Origin: an uncultured Lachnospiraceae bacterium | GTDB lineage: Bacteria > Bacillota > Clostridia > Lachnospirales > Lachnospiraceae | Reading direction: 5' to 3' | DNA: 35,939 nucleotides | Assembly: GCA_934418055.1 (NCBI GenBank) | Contig: CAKRWX010000003.1 | Location: 1-35,939 of the forward strand | Part shown: positions 16,796-25,963 of the stretch, in pieces | How the letters are laid out: every line of letters starts with the position of its first letter | Numbering within the stretch: the stretch's first letter is position 1 | Notes under the pieces: generated by a model | Told to the model about the DNA's origin: nothing | What the model saw: only the letters and a program-made list of their open reading frames with translations | Database searches by the model: none | Translations under genes and position numbers: made by a program

Positions 16796-18466
16796 TTAGA
16801 ACAATCCTGTAATTACGCCATTGTCATCCACATCAATATTGTCTGCCGCCGGTTTCTTCGGAAGTCCCGGCATGGTCATGATGGCTCCGGTCAGAACTAC
16901 CACAAAACCTGCTCCCGCAGAAACATAAGTATCTCTTACATTGATGGTGAATCCAGTCGGACGTCCCAGTTTCGTCTGGTCGTCAGACAAAGAATACTGT
17001 GTCTTTGCCATGCAGACAGGCAGATTGCCAAAGCCCATCTCCTCGATCCGGGCAAGTGCTTTGGATGCAGCTGGCGCGTAAGTCACGCCATCGGCTCCGT
17101 AGATCTCTTTTGCGATGGTTGCGATCTTGTCTTTTAAGCTCATCTCATCTGGATACAGCGCATGGTAATGACTCTCTTTCTTCTCCAGAGTCTCCAACAC
17201 TTTCTTCGCCAGGGCCTCGCCGCCTTCGCCGCCTTTTGCCCATACTTCAGACAGGGCAAACTCACAGCCTCTGCTCTCGCAGAATTCCTTGATAAATGCG
17301 TATTCTGCCGGAGTATCGGTCACGAAGGAGTTTAACGTTACCACTACCGGAACGCCGAACTTCTGTAAGTTCTCGATGTGTTTCTCCAGATTGACGATGC
17401 CTTTTTTCAGTGCCTCCAGATTCTCGGTTCCCAGTTCTGCCTTCGGCACGCCGCCATTGTATTTTAATGCACGGACTGTCGCCACCAGAACTACTGCGTC
17501 TGGATGCAGATCTGCTTTCCGGCACTTGATATCCATAAATTTCTCTGCACCAAGGTCTGCGCCAAAGCCAGCCTCAGTGATCACAATATCTGCCAGCTTC
17601 AAAGCTGTCTTTGTAGCGCGGACACTATTGCAGCCATGCGCAATGTTGGCAAATGGTCCGCCATGAACCAGAGCGCCGGTATGCTCCAGGGTCTGGATCA
17701 TGTTTGGCTTGATTGCATCCTTTAACAGGGCTGCCATTGCGCCTACTGCATTTAAGTCTTTGGCTGTTACTGGTTCACCTGCATAGTTATACGCTACGAT
17801 GATCCGTCCCAGACGTTCTTTCAGATCCTTCATATCGTTAGCCAGGCACAGGATCGCCATGATCTCCGATGCAACGGTGATCACGAAGTGGTCTTCTCTC
17901 ACCACGCCGTCCATCTTGGAACCAAGTCCCACAACAATATTACGGAGGACACGGTCATTCATATCCAGACACCGTTTCCACAGGATCTGTCTGGTATCGA
18001 TTCCTAAAGCATTGCCCTGCTGGATATGGTTGTCCATCAGCGCTGCCAGAAGGTTGTTGGCAGAAGTAATCGCGTGGAAATCACCAGTAAAATGAAGGTT
18101 TAAGTCCTCCATCGGGACAACCTGGGCATATCCGCCGCCTGCTGCTCCACCTTTGATGCCGAAGCACGGTCCTAAAGACGGCTCACGAAGGGCGATCAGA
18201 GTCTTTTTGCCAAGGCGTGTTAAGGCATCTCCCAGACCAACACTGGTAGTTGTCTTTCCTTCTCCAGCAGGTGTCGGGTTGATCGCCGTTACTAATACCA
18301 GTTTTCCATCTGGACGGTCTTTTACCTGACTCCATAATTCATCCGTCAGTTTCGCTTTGTACTTGCCGTAAAGTTCCAGATCGTCTTCCACAATCCCATA
18401 GGAAGCAGCAACCTCTTTAATTGGAAGCATGGTTGCTTCCTGTGCAATCTGAATGTCTGTTTTCAT
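16796..18466 (-). CDS. fhs: Formate-tetrahydrofolate ligase
   Basis: Makes 10-formyl-THF from formate, THF and ATP, feeding purine synthesis, Met-tRNA formylation and, in acetogens, the methyl branch of the Wood-Ljungdahl pathway. The 556 residues match the family (about 556). Visible: nucleotide loop [20 protein letters not shown] (about 63-82), [33 protein letters not shown] and [14 protein letters not shown]. The ATG at 18466 is chosen because GGAGG lies 9 nt upstream; the ATG at 18475 directly abuts that RBS. Its stop is about 140 nt before murE, and ftsK ends 34 nt upstream, so it is probably read through from ftsK. Confidence 0.97.
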   Translation of the reverse strand: MKTDIQIAQEATMLPIKEVAASYGIVEDDLELYGKYKAKLTDELWSQVKDRPDGKLVLVTAINPTPAGEGKTTTSVGLGDALTRLGKKTLIALREPSLGPCFGIKGGAAGGGYAQVVPMEDLNLHFTGDFHAITSANNLLAALMDNHIQQGNALGIDTRQILWKRCLDMNDRVLRNIVVGLGSKMDGVVREDHFVITVASEIMAILCLANDMKDLKERLGRIIVAYNYAGEPVTAKDLNAVGAMAALLKDAIKPNMIQTLEHTGALVHGGPFANIAHGCNSVRATKTALKLADIVITEAGFGADLGAEKFMDIKCRKADLHPDAVVLVATVRALKYNGGVPKAELGTENLEALKKGIVNLEKHIENLQKFGVPVVVTLNSFVTDTPAEYAFIKEFCESRGCEFALSEVWAKGGEGGEALAKKVLETLEKKESHYHALYPDEMSLKDKIATIAKEIYGADGVTYAPAASKALARIEEMGFGNLPVCMAKTQYSLSDDQTKLGRPTGFTINVRDTYVSAGAGFVVVLTGAIMTMPGLPKKPAADNIDVDDNGVITGLF

Positions 18467-18500
18467 CTGTAACATCCTCCTTGACTTAAGTTTATAAAGG

Positions 18501-21500
18501 TTATTGATTGGATATCATCTCTTCAAACTCTTCCAGAGTCATCAGCACTTTTCTCGGCTTGGTGCCCTCTTCTTCGCCTACCACTCCGGCATCTGCCAGC
18601 TGGTCCATAATCCGGGCCGCCCGGTTGAAGCCAATCTTAAACATCCGCTGGAGCATTCCAATGGAGCCTTTTTCCTTCTCAATAATAAACTTACCCGCCT
18701 GGGCAAAATACTCATCCCGCCCATCGGACTTTGGATCCGCAGCCGCGCTCATGGACGGCGCTGCCATCTGCTTCTCTATGTCAGTATTATATTCCGGTGT
18801 CATGTCTTGTTCAACCAGAAAATCGACAACTTTTGCTACTTCCTGATCCGACACAAATGCGCCCTGTACACGCTGAGGTTTCTGGAAACCAGCTGGATAA
18901 AAGAGCATATCGCCCTTTCCAAGCAGTTTTTCCGCACCGTTCATGTCAATGATGGTTCTGGAATCCACACCAGAAGATACGGAGAACGCAATACGGGACG
19001 GCACATTGGCCTTGATCAGACCGGTAATGACATTCACCGATGGTCTCTGGGTGGCGATCACCAGATGAATTCCTGCTGCACGGGCTAACTGGGCCAGACG
19101 ACAGATGGAATCTTCCACCTCACCAGGAGATACCATCATCAGATCTGCCAGCTCGTCGATGATGATCACGATCTGTGGCATCTTCTGCGGTTTCTTATCA
19201 TCCTCAATATCCTTGATTGCTTCTACCTTGGCATTATAGCCTTTCAGATCCCGGACGTTATACTGGGCAAATTTCTTGTAACGGTCCATCATCTCTGCAA
19301 CTGCCCAGTTTAACGCGGCAGACGCCTTTTTCGGATCTGTCACGACTGGAATCAGCAGATGCGGGATACCATTATAAACACTTAACTCTACAACCTTCGG
19401 ATCCACCATGATCATCTTCACATCGTCTGGATTAGACTTGTAAATCAGACTCATGATCAAAGTGTTAATGCAGACGGACTTACCAGATCCCGTAGCACCT
19501 GCGATCAGCAGATGGGGCATCTTGGCGACATCGGTTACTACCACCTGGCCGCCGATATCCTTACCTACCGCAAAGGCCAGATTGGAAGAATGATGTCGGA
19601 AATCTTCAGACTCCAGAATATCCCTTAAATAAACCACCGTATTTTCTTTATTAGGAACCTCGATTCCCACTGCGGATTTGCCTGGGATCGGGGCTTCAAT
19701 ACGGATATCCGCTGCCGCCAGACTTAACTTGATATCGTCCGCCAGACCTACAATCTTGCTGACCTTCACGCCCTGCTCCGGGTGAAGCTCATACCGGGTA
19801 ACGGATGGGCCACAGCTAATATTGGTCACTGTTACACCCACGCCAAAGTTTCGGAGAGTCTGCTGTAACTTAATAGCCGTTTCCTTATACTCCTGCTCGG
19901 AAAATCCGCCGACTGGTCTGCTGCCCCGCTTTAATAAGTCAATTGGAGGGAATCGGTACTCTTTCTTAACGATCTCGATCTCCTTCTCCTTGATCTGCTG
20001 GGAAACACTTAAATCTCCAGATTCCTTTGCTTCTTCCCGATGGCGCTCAATCTTCTTTTTCAAAGCCTCTGTATCTGTCTCGATGATCTTTCCAGAAGCC
20101 GTCACTACCCGCTTCGATTCTTCCGGAATCGTAAATTCGTTCCGATTATATCCAGCACTGGAAGATGCTGCCGCTGGTGCCGGGCTTGCCTCCGGTTTCG
20201 GGTCATAGATGGAACCGTGTTCCTGTTCTGGATCATATTCAGGCTCTTCTATATACTCCGAATCTGGATCATAGAACGTTTCTGAATCATAATCATCCAC
20301 CGGTTCATACTGAGGTTCTGGCTCATAAACTGGTTCTTTCCGGTAAGCCGGTTCTGGTTCTCTCTGATAACTCGGTTCCGGCTGATCGAACGCCTTCTTC
20401 TGCGCTATGCTATTCTCCTGTACCGTACTGGTTCCCGGTGCGTCAATCTCCTCGAAAGGATCTTCATCTGGGATCACCGTTCCAGGAATCTCATCCTCCG
20501 GATCTTCCTCTAAGAATCTCCGGTCAAGATCTGTCTCCACATAATCTTCGTCCAGAAAGCTCATGGAGGCCTCTCCATCTTCGTCCTCTAAGTTCTCGCC
20601 GGTTCCCTGCCACCGTTCTACTGCCTCCTGTGTCTTTCCCGGCTTTCCAGGTCGCAGCACCTCTACTGGCTCAGACTCCTCAAATGGAACCGTGTCTTCC
20701 TGAGATTCTTTTGTCTCTGATTCTTCTATGTACTGCGGAGGAAGATTGATACTTCCAGTAAATACATCCGCATTCTTCATTGCACTGCCATCGGCTGTAC
20801 CAACTGGTGTCTCTAATGCAGCTGCCACCTCAGTGTTCTTACCAACTGCTGCTTTTTCCGCCTTGGAATTGGAATTTCCTCCAACCTGCAATTCTTCTGT
20901 ATCCACATAAACCGCATGTTCCGGTGACGCAGAAATCGGTTCTGGTTCCTGGGCTGTCAGTTTCGTGGAATCTAAATTCACGCCGCGCACCCGCAGCCGC
21001 CTCTGTTCTTCCTTCCGTTCCTGATGTTCCACCCGTCTCCGGTCTACGTCTTCTTTGGCATACTGATACGCCCTTCCGCTTCCTTTCTTCACAAAGGATA
21101 CCAGGGATTTCTCCGTAATGCACACGGCGCAGATGGCCAAAAGCACGATCAATACCAGATACGCGCCAATGGTTCCAAAAAGGGAACCCAGAACCATCAC
21201 AATAACGCCGCCGATCCAGCCGCCTCCCGCATTGCCTGCTGCTCCTCTTGCGTAGGCGTCCGCCAAAGTCCGTCCCTGCTGATAGCCGCCAGTGAAGAAC
21301 ATCTCCATCAGTGCGCAGAGAACCAAGATCCCTACGATCACAGAAACCAATTTAAACGCAGCAATGGGATTGCCCTGGTTAGACAATGCAAAACAAGTTC
21401 CTACAAATAACAAAATCGGAGCAATAAAGCCGATTGTACCAAAAATGCCCAGCTGAAAACTTCTTAAATAGTCTCCAATGAACCCACACAGCTTAAAATT

Positions 21501-21683
21501 ACTTAAAAAAAGAAGGACTGCCACAGCAAAGGAAGCGATCACAAATACTTCTGATCTTAAAAATTCCTCCTGCTCCGAAGGCTGGGCATATCCATTTTTC
21601 TTCGTCGTTTTTCCAGACGCTGCCTTCGAAGACGACGTCTTTCCTTTTGTTGTCTTTCTGCTGCCTGCACTCTTACCAGCCAC
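18501..21683 (-). CDS. ftsK: DNA translocase FtsK/SpoIIIE
   Basis: Septal DNA pump that moves chromosomes through closing division or sporulation septa. The 1060 residues contain a basic Ser/Lys/Thr-rich N-terminus (1-30), four membrane segments (about 45-65, 77-100, 107-130, 155-190), a very long acidic, Pro/Tyr-rich linker (about 235-515), the motor domain with Walker A GATGSGKS (729-736) and Walker [11 protein letters not shown] (about 839-848), and the C-terminal winged-helix gamma domain (about 990-1055) that reads polar DNA motifs. Start is GTG with AGGAGG 11 nt upstream. As in Bacillus (spoIIIE-tepA) it lies next to a ClpP-like gene. Confidence 0.97.
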   Translation of the reverse strand: MAGKSAGSRKTTKGKTSSSKAASGKTTKKNGYAQPSEQEEFLRSEVFVIASFAVAVLLFLSNFKLCGFIGDYLRSFQLGIFGTIGFIAPILLFVGTCFALSNQGNPIAAFKLVSVIVGILVLCALMEMFFTGGYQQGRTLADAYARGAAGNAGGGWIGGVIVMVLGSLFGTIGAYLVLIVLLAICAVCITEKSLVSFVKKGSGRAYQYAKEDVDRRRVEHQERKEEQRRLRVRGVNLDSTKLTAQEPEPISASPEHAVYVDTEELQVGGNSNSKAEKAAVGKNTEVAAALETPVGTADGSAMKNADVFTGSINLPPQYIEESETKESQEDTVPFEESEPVEVLRPGKPGKTQEAVERWQGTGENLEDEDGEASMSFLDEDYVETDLDRRFLEEDPEDEIPGTVIPDEDPFEEIDAPGTSTVQENSIAQKKAFDQPEPSYQREPEPAYRKEPVYEPEPQYEPVDDYDSETFYDPDSEYIEEPEYDPEQEHGSIYDPKPEASPAPAAASSSAGYNRNEFTIPEESKRVVTASGKIIETDTEALKKKIERHREEAKESGDLSVSQQIKEKEIEIVKKEYRFPPIDLLKRGSRPVGGFSEQEYKETAIKLQQTLRNFGVGVTVTNISCGPSVTRYELHPEQGVKVSKIVGLADDIKLSLAAADIRIEAPIPGKSAVGIEVPNKENTVVYLRDILESEDFRHHSSNLAFAVGKDIGGQVVVTDVAKMPHLLIAGATGSGKSVCINTLIMSLIYKSNPDDVKMIMVDPKVVELSVYNGIPHLLIPVVTDPKKASAALNWAVAEMMDRYKKFAQYNVRDLKGYNAKVEAIKDIEDDKKPQKMPQIVIIIDELADLMMVSPGEVEDSICRLAQLARAAGIHLVIATQRPSVNVITGLIKANVPSRIAFSVSSGVDSRTIIDMNGAEKLLGKGDMLFYPAGFQKPQRVQGAFVSDQEVAKVVDFLVEQDMTPEYNTDIEKQMAAPSMSAAADPKSDGRDEYFAQAGKFIIEKEKGSIGMLQRMFKIGFNRAARIMDQLADAGVVGEEEGTKPRKVLMTLEEFEEMISNQ
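20184..20378 (-). repeat. Low-complexity EP/Y-rich coding repeat in the FtsK linker
   Basis: Codes residues about 436-500 of FtsK. Short, imperfect units of the type EPxY, YEPEP and YDPD recur many times (for example [18 protein letters not shown]). The stretch is rich in Glu, Pro, Tyr and Asp and is probably disordered. Seen directly; no function is assigned. Confidence 0.7.
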
Positions 21684-21737
21684 TTGTCTTTCAGCCTCCT
21701 ATTCTCACCAATGCATTTAGTATACAAAAAATGGCAG

Positions 21738-21753
21738 AAAAAAGCAAGCGCTT
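21738..21753 (-). terminator. Weak terminator-like hairpin between tepA-like gene and ftsK
   Basis: The minus strand reads AAAGC, loop GCTT, GCTTT followed by further Ts. The stem is only 5 bp, so read-through into ftsK is likely. It lies in the 107-nt gap between the ClpP-like stop and the ftsK start. Confidence 0.3.
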
Positions 21754-21790
21754 TAACCAGAACAAATGTTCTTTTTCCCGTAAATCAATT

Positions 21791-22453
21791 TTATTTCTTC
21801 ATCATGGAATGCAGCTTGCGGATGGCTTGTCGGATTCCTCCCACTTCATTGATCAGACCCTTGCTGACTGCCTCCTGCCCCACCAGAACCGTTCCCAGAT
21901 CCCTGGTCAACATCTCTGTATTTAACATCAGACGCTTTAACTGGTCATAGGCAATATCCGCATGGGAGGCCACAAAATTCAGAATCCTGTCCTGGATCAT
22001 CTCAAAATACTCATATGTCTGGGACGCTCCAATAATCATGCCGCTCATCCGCACCGGATGGATCATCATGGTTCCCGTCGGCACAATAAAAGAATAATCC
22101 GCCGATACTGCCAACGGCACCCCGATGGAGTGGCTTCCGCCTAATACCAGGGACACCGTAGGAATCGACAGTGATGCAATCATTTCCGCAATGGCAAGCC
22201 CTGCGTCCACATCTCCGCCAGAGGTATTTAGAAGCACCAGCATTCCCTCCACGCTTTTGTCCTCCTCCAGCGCTGCAAGCATGGGAAGCACGTGGTCATA
22301 TTTGGTGGTTTTGCTGGTTCCCGGCGCATTCTCATGACCTTCTACCTCTCCGATGATGGAAAGCAGGTGGATTTTGCGCTTTCCATTTCCATTTTCCAGG
22401 GTCATCTGGCCATATTCCTTGATGGAATCGTCTTTTTTCTCGTCCTGATTCAT
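21791..22453 (-). CDS. ClpP-like serine protease, TepA/YmfB type
   Basis: Member of the ClpP/crotonase-fold peptidases related to Bacillus TepA (YmfB), which is also encoded beside spoIIIE. The 220 residues have a charged N-terminal tail (MNQDEKKDD), then the ClpP fold: LNTSGGDVDAGLAIAEMI (oxyanion region), LGGSHSIGVPLAVSAD with the likely nucleophile Ser in the HSIG context, and IHPVRMSG, where the catalytic His would lie. The ATG at 22453 is preferred over the one at 22465 because AAAGG directly abuts the latter. Bacillus TepA was linked to protein export and spore protein degradation; the role here is inferred only. Confidence 0.85.
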   Translation of the reverse strand: MNQDEKKDDSIKEYGQMTLENGNGKRKIHLLSIIGEVEGHENAPGTSKTTKYDHVLPMLAALEEDKSVEGMLVLLNTSGGDVDAGLAIAEMIASLSIPTVSLVLGGSHSIGVPLAVSADYSFIVPTGTMMIHPVRMSGMIIGASQTYEYFEMIQDRILNFVASHADIAYDQLKRLMLNTEMLTRDLGTVLVGQEAVSKGLINEVGGIRQAIRKLHSMMKK

Positions 22454-22474
22454 CGTTTTGTCCATCCTTTCTTC

Positions 22475-22494
22475 TAACAGATTTGCTTCTGTTA
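22475..22494 (-). promoter_or_regulatory. Perfect inverted repeat upstream of the ClpP-like gene
   Basis: TAACAGA and TCTGTTA arms (7 bp) with a 6-nt spacer, about 20 nt before the chosen start codon. On the minus strand it is followed by the RBS, not by a T-run, so it is not a terminator. It could be an operator or a leader hairpin. Confidence 0.4.
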
Positions 22495-22536
22495 TGCTCT
22501 GTCAGTTCTAGTTTGGACATTTTTTCAAAAATAATC

Positions 22537-23082
22537 CTAATAATCCCCTTTTTTCAATAATTCCCGGATCTCGGCAAACATGGCTTCCTCTCCCTGTTCG
22601 CTGAGCACCGTCAGAAGATGCACCAGAAGTGCCCTGGTCTCCGGATGAATCACAATAAAATCCTTCTCACGGTGATAGTATTCCATGGGACTGCTGTTGG
22701 TATAGTCCTTTCCCTTGTATACACGGCTGGCAGCGATCCGGTCCATCATCATTTCCGCCACATACTTCACTGGCATTTTATTGCCCACCAGCCCTTTGGA
22801 CTTGTCCATGGAAAAATCAATCCAGTATTCAAAATGATGCTTGTTGCGGCCTTTATGGTGCAGCCACGCCTTGGAAAAGCCATATTTCTCACGTTCCGCC
22901 GCGTTGGGACTTCTGGTTCCCTGATAAAATTTCACACCCGTCCAGAACTCTTCCGGCGAGTATTTTGACATGTCATGCATCAGTCCCTGGCGGTATAATC
23001 CCACCTTAAAACAGTTTTTCATGACCAATATTTTGTGTTCCGTAATGGTTTTAAAGTGTCTCCATACATTGATCCATTTCAT
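22537..23082 (-). CDS. DUF5662 family protein of unknown function
   Basis: I recognise this as a DUF5662-type protein; no function is established. The 181 residues begin MKWINVWRHFKTITEHKILV. It is rich in His, Tyr, Trp and Lys and has conserved-looking segments LMHDMSKYSPEEF, HHKGRNKHHFEYW, PVKYVAEMMMDRI and SPMEYYHRE. The many His/Asp residues suggest metal binding or a hydrolase-like site, which is an inference. The ATG at 23082 has AGGAG 7 nt upstream; an ATG 51 nt further upstream has none. It is divergent from the cold-shock gene. Confidence 0.82.
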   Translation of the reverse strand: MKWINVWRHFKTITEHKILVMKNCFKVGLYRQGLMHDMSKYSPEEFWTGVKFYQGTRSPNAAEREKYGFSKAWLHHKGRNKHHFEYWIDFSMDKSKGLVGNKMPVKYVAEMMMDRIAASRVYKGKDYTNSSPMEYYHREKDFIVIHPETRALLVHLLTVLSEQGEEAMFAEIRELLKKGDY

Positions 23083-23105
23083 TGTCTGGCTCCTTATGTA
23101 ATTTG

Positions 23106-23135
23106 ATCGTATTTTGTGAAAAATGTTTGACACAA
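23106..23135 (-). promoter_or_regulatory. Candidate promoter of the DUF5662 gene
   Basis: Minus strand TTGTGT, 18-nt spacer, TACGAT, 24 nt upstream of the start codon. Its -35 overlaps the -35 of the divergent cold-shock promoter, so the two could compete for RNA polymerase. A modest match. Confidence 0.33.
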
Positions 23136-23155
23136 TTTTACAATTATGCTATTCT
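23127..23155 (+). promoter_or_regulatory. Strong sigma-A promoter of the cold-shock gene
   Basis: Perfect TTGACA (23127-23132), 17-nt spacer, TATTCT (23150-23155) preceded by the TGC extension. Transcription would start near 23162, at the base of the hairpin described next. Confidence 0.85.
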
Positions 23156-23162
23156 AAGTTCA

Positions 23163-23180
23163 GCCGCAAATAGGTGCGGC
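23163..23180 (+). promoter_or_regulatory. Hairpin at the 5' end of the cold-shock mRNA
   Basis: GCCGCA and TGCGGC pair (6 bp) around the loop AATAGG. The predicted start site lies within 1-2 nt of the stem, so the transcript would begin with this hairpin, a known mRNA-stabilising arrangement. A U-rich single-stranded stretch then leads to the GGAGG. Confidence 0.55.
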
Positions 23181-23215
23181 AAAAGACATTTTTATTTGTT
23201 TTTGGAGGTAACATC

Positions 23216-23416
23216 ATGAGCAAAGGTACTGTTAAGTGGTTCAACAACCAGAAGGGTTACGGCTTCATCTGTGACGAAGCTGGCAAGGATGTATTCGTAC
23301 ATTACTCCGGTCTGAACATGGACGGCTACAAGACTCTCGAAGAGGGCGCTGAGGTAGAGTTCGATGTTGTTGACGGTGCAAAGGGACCACAGGCAACCAA
23401 CGTAACCAAACTTTAA
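23216..23416 (+). CDS. Cold-shock protein, CspA family
   Basis: Small single-stranded nucleic-acid-binding protein acting as an RNA chaperone. The 66 residues form one OB-fold cold-shock domain: [18 protein letters not shown] with RNP1 (KGYGFI) and RNP2 (VFVHY), ending QATNVTKL. Start is fixed by GGAGG 7 nt upstream; codons upstream of this ATG are the 5' leader, not coding. It has its own strong promoter, structured leader and a downstream terminator, so it is monocistronic, inserted with opposite orientation between two minus-strand groups. Confidence 0.97.
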   Translation: MSKGTVKWFNNQKGYGFICDEAGKDVFVHYSGLNMDGYKTLEEGAEVEFDVVDGAKGPQATNVTKL

Positions 23417-23430
23417 TCATCTAGTTAGCA

Positions 23431-23492
23431 GTGTACCTTTTTCGTTCTTATATAGATTTGAAGTTCTTTATTTATATAAAAAAGTGCTACAC
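23431..23492 (+). other. AU-rich imperfect stem in the 3' region of the cold-shock gene
   Basis: GTGTA, CTTTTT and TATATA on the left can pair in order with TATATA, AAAAAG and TACAC on the right, with a few bulged bases. Mostly A-U pairs, so it would be stable mainly at low temperature. It lies 15 nt after the stop codon. Confidence 0.35.
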
Positions 23493-23513
23493 AGTATGAT
23501 TACGAAAATGATT

Positions 23514-23552
23514 GCGAAAAGAACCACCCGCTTGCGGGATGGTTCTTTTCGC
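23514..23552. terminator. Strong bidirectional hairpin between cold-shock gene and hslO
   Basis: A 13-bp arm pair (GCGAAAAGAACCA with TGGTTCTTTTCGC) capped by CCCG/CGGG. The A-rich and T-rich arms let it work for both convergent genes; on the plus strand it is followed by GTTTT. It ends transcripts from the cold-shock gene (plus) and hslO (minus). Confidence 0.8.
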
Positions 23553-23581
23553 GTTTTACCAGAAACTTTTCGTCTCCAGCC

Positions 23582-24463
23582 TTATCTCTGTGCTTTCTTT
23601 AATAATTCTTCCAGTTCCGGAACCTCAAACACATAATGTTTGTTGCAGAAATGACAGTTCACTTCCACTTCTTTTCCGTCATCGATCATGCTCTGCAGTT
23701 CTTTCTTACCGATGCTGACAAGAGCCTTCTCCACTCTCTCCTTGCTGCAGTTACAGTAGAACCGGGTATCCATGCGGTCTGTGATCTCCAGTCCCATATC
23801 CCCTAAGATCAGCTTCAGGATATCTTCCGGTGTCATGCCCTGATTTAACATAGTTGTCACGGAAGAGATCTCGCCCAGCTTCTTCTCCAGACTGGAAATG
23901 ATCTCCTCGGATGCTCCTGGCATCAGCTGAATAATAAATCCGCCTGCCTGGCATACGGTATTGTCTTTATTCATCAGAACACCCAGCGCTACAGAAGACG
24001 GGGTCTGCTCAGAAGTTGCGTAATAATAGGTAAGATCCTCCGCGATCTCTCCAGTCACCAGAATGGTCTGGCCTACATATGGCTCTTTTAAGCCGATGTC
24101 CTGGATCACGCTTAACACACCGACGCCCAAAGCGCCGCCCACATCTAATTTTCCTTTGGCGTTTGGAGGAAGCATCACATCTGGATTAAATACATAACCC
24201 TTCACATCGCCCTTGGAATCAGCTGTGATCGTCAGTCCTTCCATCGGGCCGTCACCCTGGATTTTGATGGTTAAAAGATCGTCTGGACCTTTCATCATAG
24301 AGCCCATCATGCCTCCTGCTGTCAAGAGACGTCCCAAAGCTGCCGTTGCCACCGGACTGGTGTTGTGCGCTTTTCTCGCCTCTTCCACCAGATCTCTGGT
24401 TGTGGATGCAAACGCGCGGATCTGTCCGTCCGCTGCAGTTGCGCGAATGATATAATCTGCCAT
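23582..24463 (-). CDS. hslO: Redox-regulated chaperone Hsp33
   Basis: Holdase chaperone switched on by oxidative unfolding. The 293 residues begin MADYIIRATAADGQIRAFA and carry the C-terminal zinc-switch: Cys237-x-Cys239 (CNC) and Cys270-x-x-Cys273 (CHFC), the spacing of the family. AAGGAG precedes the ATG. It lies 23 nt after the methyltransferase gene and is the last gene of the group, ended by the bidirectional terminator. Confidence 0.97.
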   Translation of the reverse strand: MADYIIRATAADGQIRAFASTTRDLVEEARKAHNTSPVATAALGRLLTAGGMMGSMMKGPDDLLTIKIQGDGPMEGLTITADSKGDVKGYVFNPDVMLPPNAKGKLDVGGALGVGVLSVIQDIGLKEPYVGQTILVTGEIAEDLTYYYATSEQTPSSVALGVLMNKDNTVCQAGGFIIQLMPGASEEIISSLEKKLGEISSVTTMLNQGMTPEDILKLILGDMGLEITDRMDTRFYCNCSKERVEKALVSIGKKELQSMIDDGKEVEVNCHFCNKHYVFEVPELEELLKKAQR

Positions 24464-24486
24464 AAATTCTCCTTTTCGTAATTATA

Positions 24487-25245
24487 TTACCAATGTTTTC
24501 CCTGTTCTCTTGCTACAAAATACACCCGTTCACTGTTCTCATCCGGTTCTTTGTGCGTAAACGCGTCATAAACCGCCACAAATTCCATGCCAGCCTCCTG
24601 GATAGCCTGTTTCACTTCTTCCAGCTCATAGGCTTTCTGGTAATGAGTCTCTTCGAATCTCCGGTACAGATCCTCTTCTTCCTGAATAAACAGGGTCAGG
24701 TCATACTCGTTGATCTTCGTCTCCGGGTCATAATCATTATCCCAGATAAAGCTGCACTCGTCCCTGGCTTCCGCAATGGTACGGTCACCAATCAGATCCC
24801 GGTACTTGTGAACAGTATTCATATCAAAAATAAAGACGCCCTTCGGGTCCAGATAGTTATTGACCAGCCGCATGGTCTCCACCAGATCCTCATAATCCGT
24901 CAGATAGTTCATGGAATCACAGATGCTGACTACAGCAGCCACGGTGCCGTAAAGTTCAAATTCCCGCATATCCTGAAGCAGATACAGAATATCCAGTCCG
25001 GAATCCGCCCGTTTTTCCATGGCCATCTGAAGCATGTCCTCGGAATTATCAATTCCGATCATATCATACCCCTTCTTCGCCAGGATCTCTGTCAGGCTTC
25101 CTGTGCCGCAGCCAAGATCCAGAACCAGTCCGTCATTCACCTGGTATTCTTTTAAAAGGCCAGTAAGATACTCTGCCCACTCCTCATAAGGAACATTGTC
25201 CATGAACTGGTCATAAACAGAAGCAAAACTGCTGTATGCGTCCAT
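24487..25245 (-). CDS. Class I SAM-dependent methyltransferase
   Basis: Rossmann-fold methyltransferase; the substrate is unknown. The 252 residues begin MDAYSSFASVYDQFMDNVPYEEW, typical of the YqeM-like group. Motif I is VLDLGCGTGS (about residue 43), followed by IGIDNSEDM (acidic end of strand 2) and the motif IV region DSMNYL. The ATG at 25245 has GGAGAGGAG upstream; an in-frame ATG 78 nt earlier would add a Cys-rich stretch unlike the family. It is followed closely by hslO. Confidence 0.88.
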   Translation of the reverse strand: MDAYSSFASVYDQFMDNVPYEEWAEYLTGLLKEYQVNDGLVLDLGCGTGSLTEILAKKGYDMIGIDNSEDMLQMAMEKRADSGLDILYLLQDMREFELYGTVAAVVSICDSMNYLTDYEDLVETMRLVNNYLDPKGVFIFDMNTVHKYRDLIGDRTIAEARDECSFIWDNDYDPETKINEYDLTLFIQEEEDLYRRFEETHYQKAYELEEVKQAIQEAGMEFVAVYDAFTHKEPDENSERVYFVAREQGKHW

Positions 25246-25324
25246 CTTCCTCTCCTCTCCGCCAGATCCTCTGTCTGGCACCAGAAGCGAAATCCGTCCC
25301 GCGCATTCCGCCTGGCAACACAAA

Positions 25325-25354
25325 AGCAGAGGACATCTTAACGATGGCTCTGCT
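25325..25354 (-). terminator. Terminator-like hairpin after the SEC-C gene
   Basis: On the minus strand AGCAGAG pairs with CTCTGCT, with inner CATC/GATG pairing, followed by TTTGTGTT. It begins about 12 nt past the SEC-C stop codon. No clear promoter follows for the methyltransferase gene, so partial read-through is probable. Confidence 0.55.
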
Positions 25355-25366
25355 TCCGGTTCAGTC

Positions 25367-25876
25367 TTAGATATTCTTTCCGCAGCACTTTTTGTACTTC
25401 TTACCGCTGCCGCATGGACATGGATCGTTTCTTCCGATCTTTGGCCCCTTCACGATGGTTCCAGAAGCCTTCTGTGTCTTGTACAGTTCTTTTCTCTTCT
25501 CCTCTGTCAGGATCTGATCCCACATAGGAAGGTTGTATAACCAGTCAGCCTTTGCCTCTACCATATTATAGTAAAGCTTCTCTGGGTCGATCTCGATCTT
25601 CACAACTGTATCTTCTTCCATAGTATCGATCGGATTCTCATATCCCTTTAAGCTCTCATTGATTCCGTCTAAGAATCCGGTCATGATCAGGATCTCGGTG
25701 TCAAACTTCTCAGCCAGTTCCTTCACGGTTCCCTCAATCACCTGAGTTGGGTTGGAAAGGATCTTCTCGTAGATGCCTTTCTCAATCTGAAAATAACCAG
25801 ACCACAGTTCTTCTCTCTTCTGCTCGTCCAGTCCCTCACCGTAGGCTAAGTTACGCCAGGTCTCTAATAATGCCAT
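25367..25876 (-). CDS. SEC-C motif protein
   Basis: The 169-residue protein has an N-terminal helical domain I do not recognise ([15 protein letters not shown] onward, acidic, Trp/Tyr-containing) and a C-terminal SEC-C zinc motif, [15 protein letters not shown], preceded by GRNDP. The same motif ends SecA, where it binds zinc and contacts SecB or ribosomes. The rest of the protein is not SecA. The role is unknown; binding to ribosomes or to export partners is a guess. It has its own promoter at 25935-25963. Confidence 0.88.
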   Translation of the reverse strand: MALLETWRNLAYGEGLDEQKREELWSGYFQIEKGIYEKILSNPTQVIEGTVKELAEKFDTEILIMTGFLDGINESLKGYENPIDTMEEDTVVKIEIDPEKLYYNMVEAKADWLYNLPMWDQILTEEKRKELYKTQKASGTIVKGPKIGRNDPCPCGSGKKYKKCCGKNI

Positions 25877-25934
25877 ATCTATCCATCCTTTTCTTTCAAT
25901 AATAATATTTGTCTACAGATTACAAATCCATATT

Positions 25935-25963
25935 AGTATATAACAAGTCCATTAATTTTGCAA
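25935..25963 (-). promoter_or_regulatory. Sigma-A promoter of the SEC-C gene
   Basis: Minus strand TTGCAA, 17-nt spacer, TATACT, 58 nt before the SEC-C start codon. The -35 overlaps the last codons of the NUDIX gene. Confidence 0.65.

Noticed and set aside
25246..25323. N-terminal extension of the methyltransferase (MCCQAECAG...)
   Set aside because: No RBS, unlike the family, and it would start within the terminator region; the internal ATG has a strong RBS.
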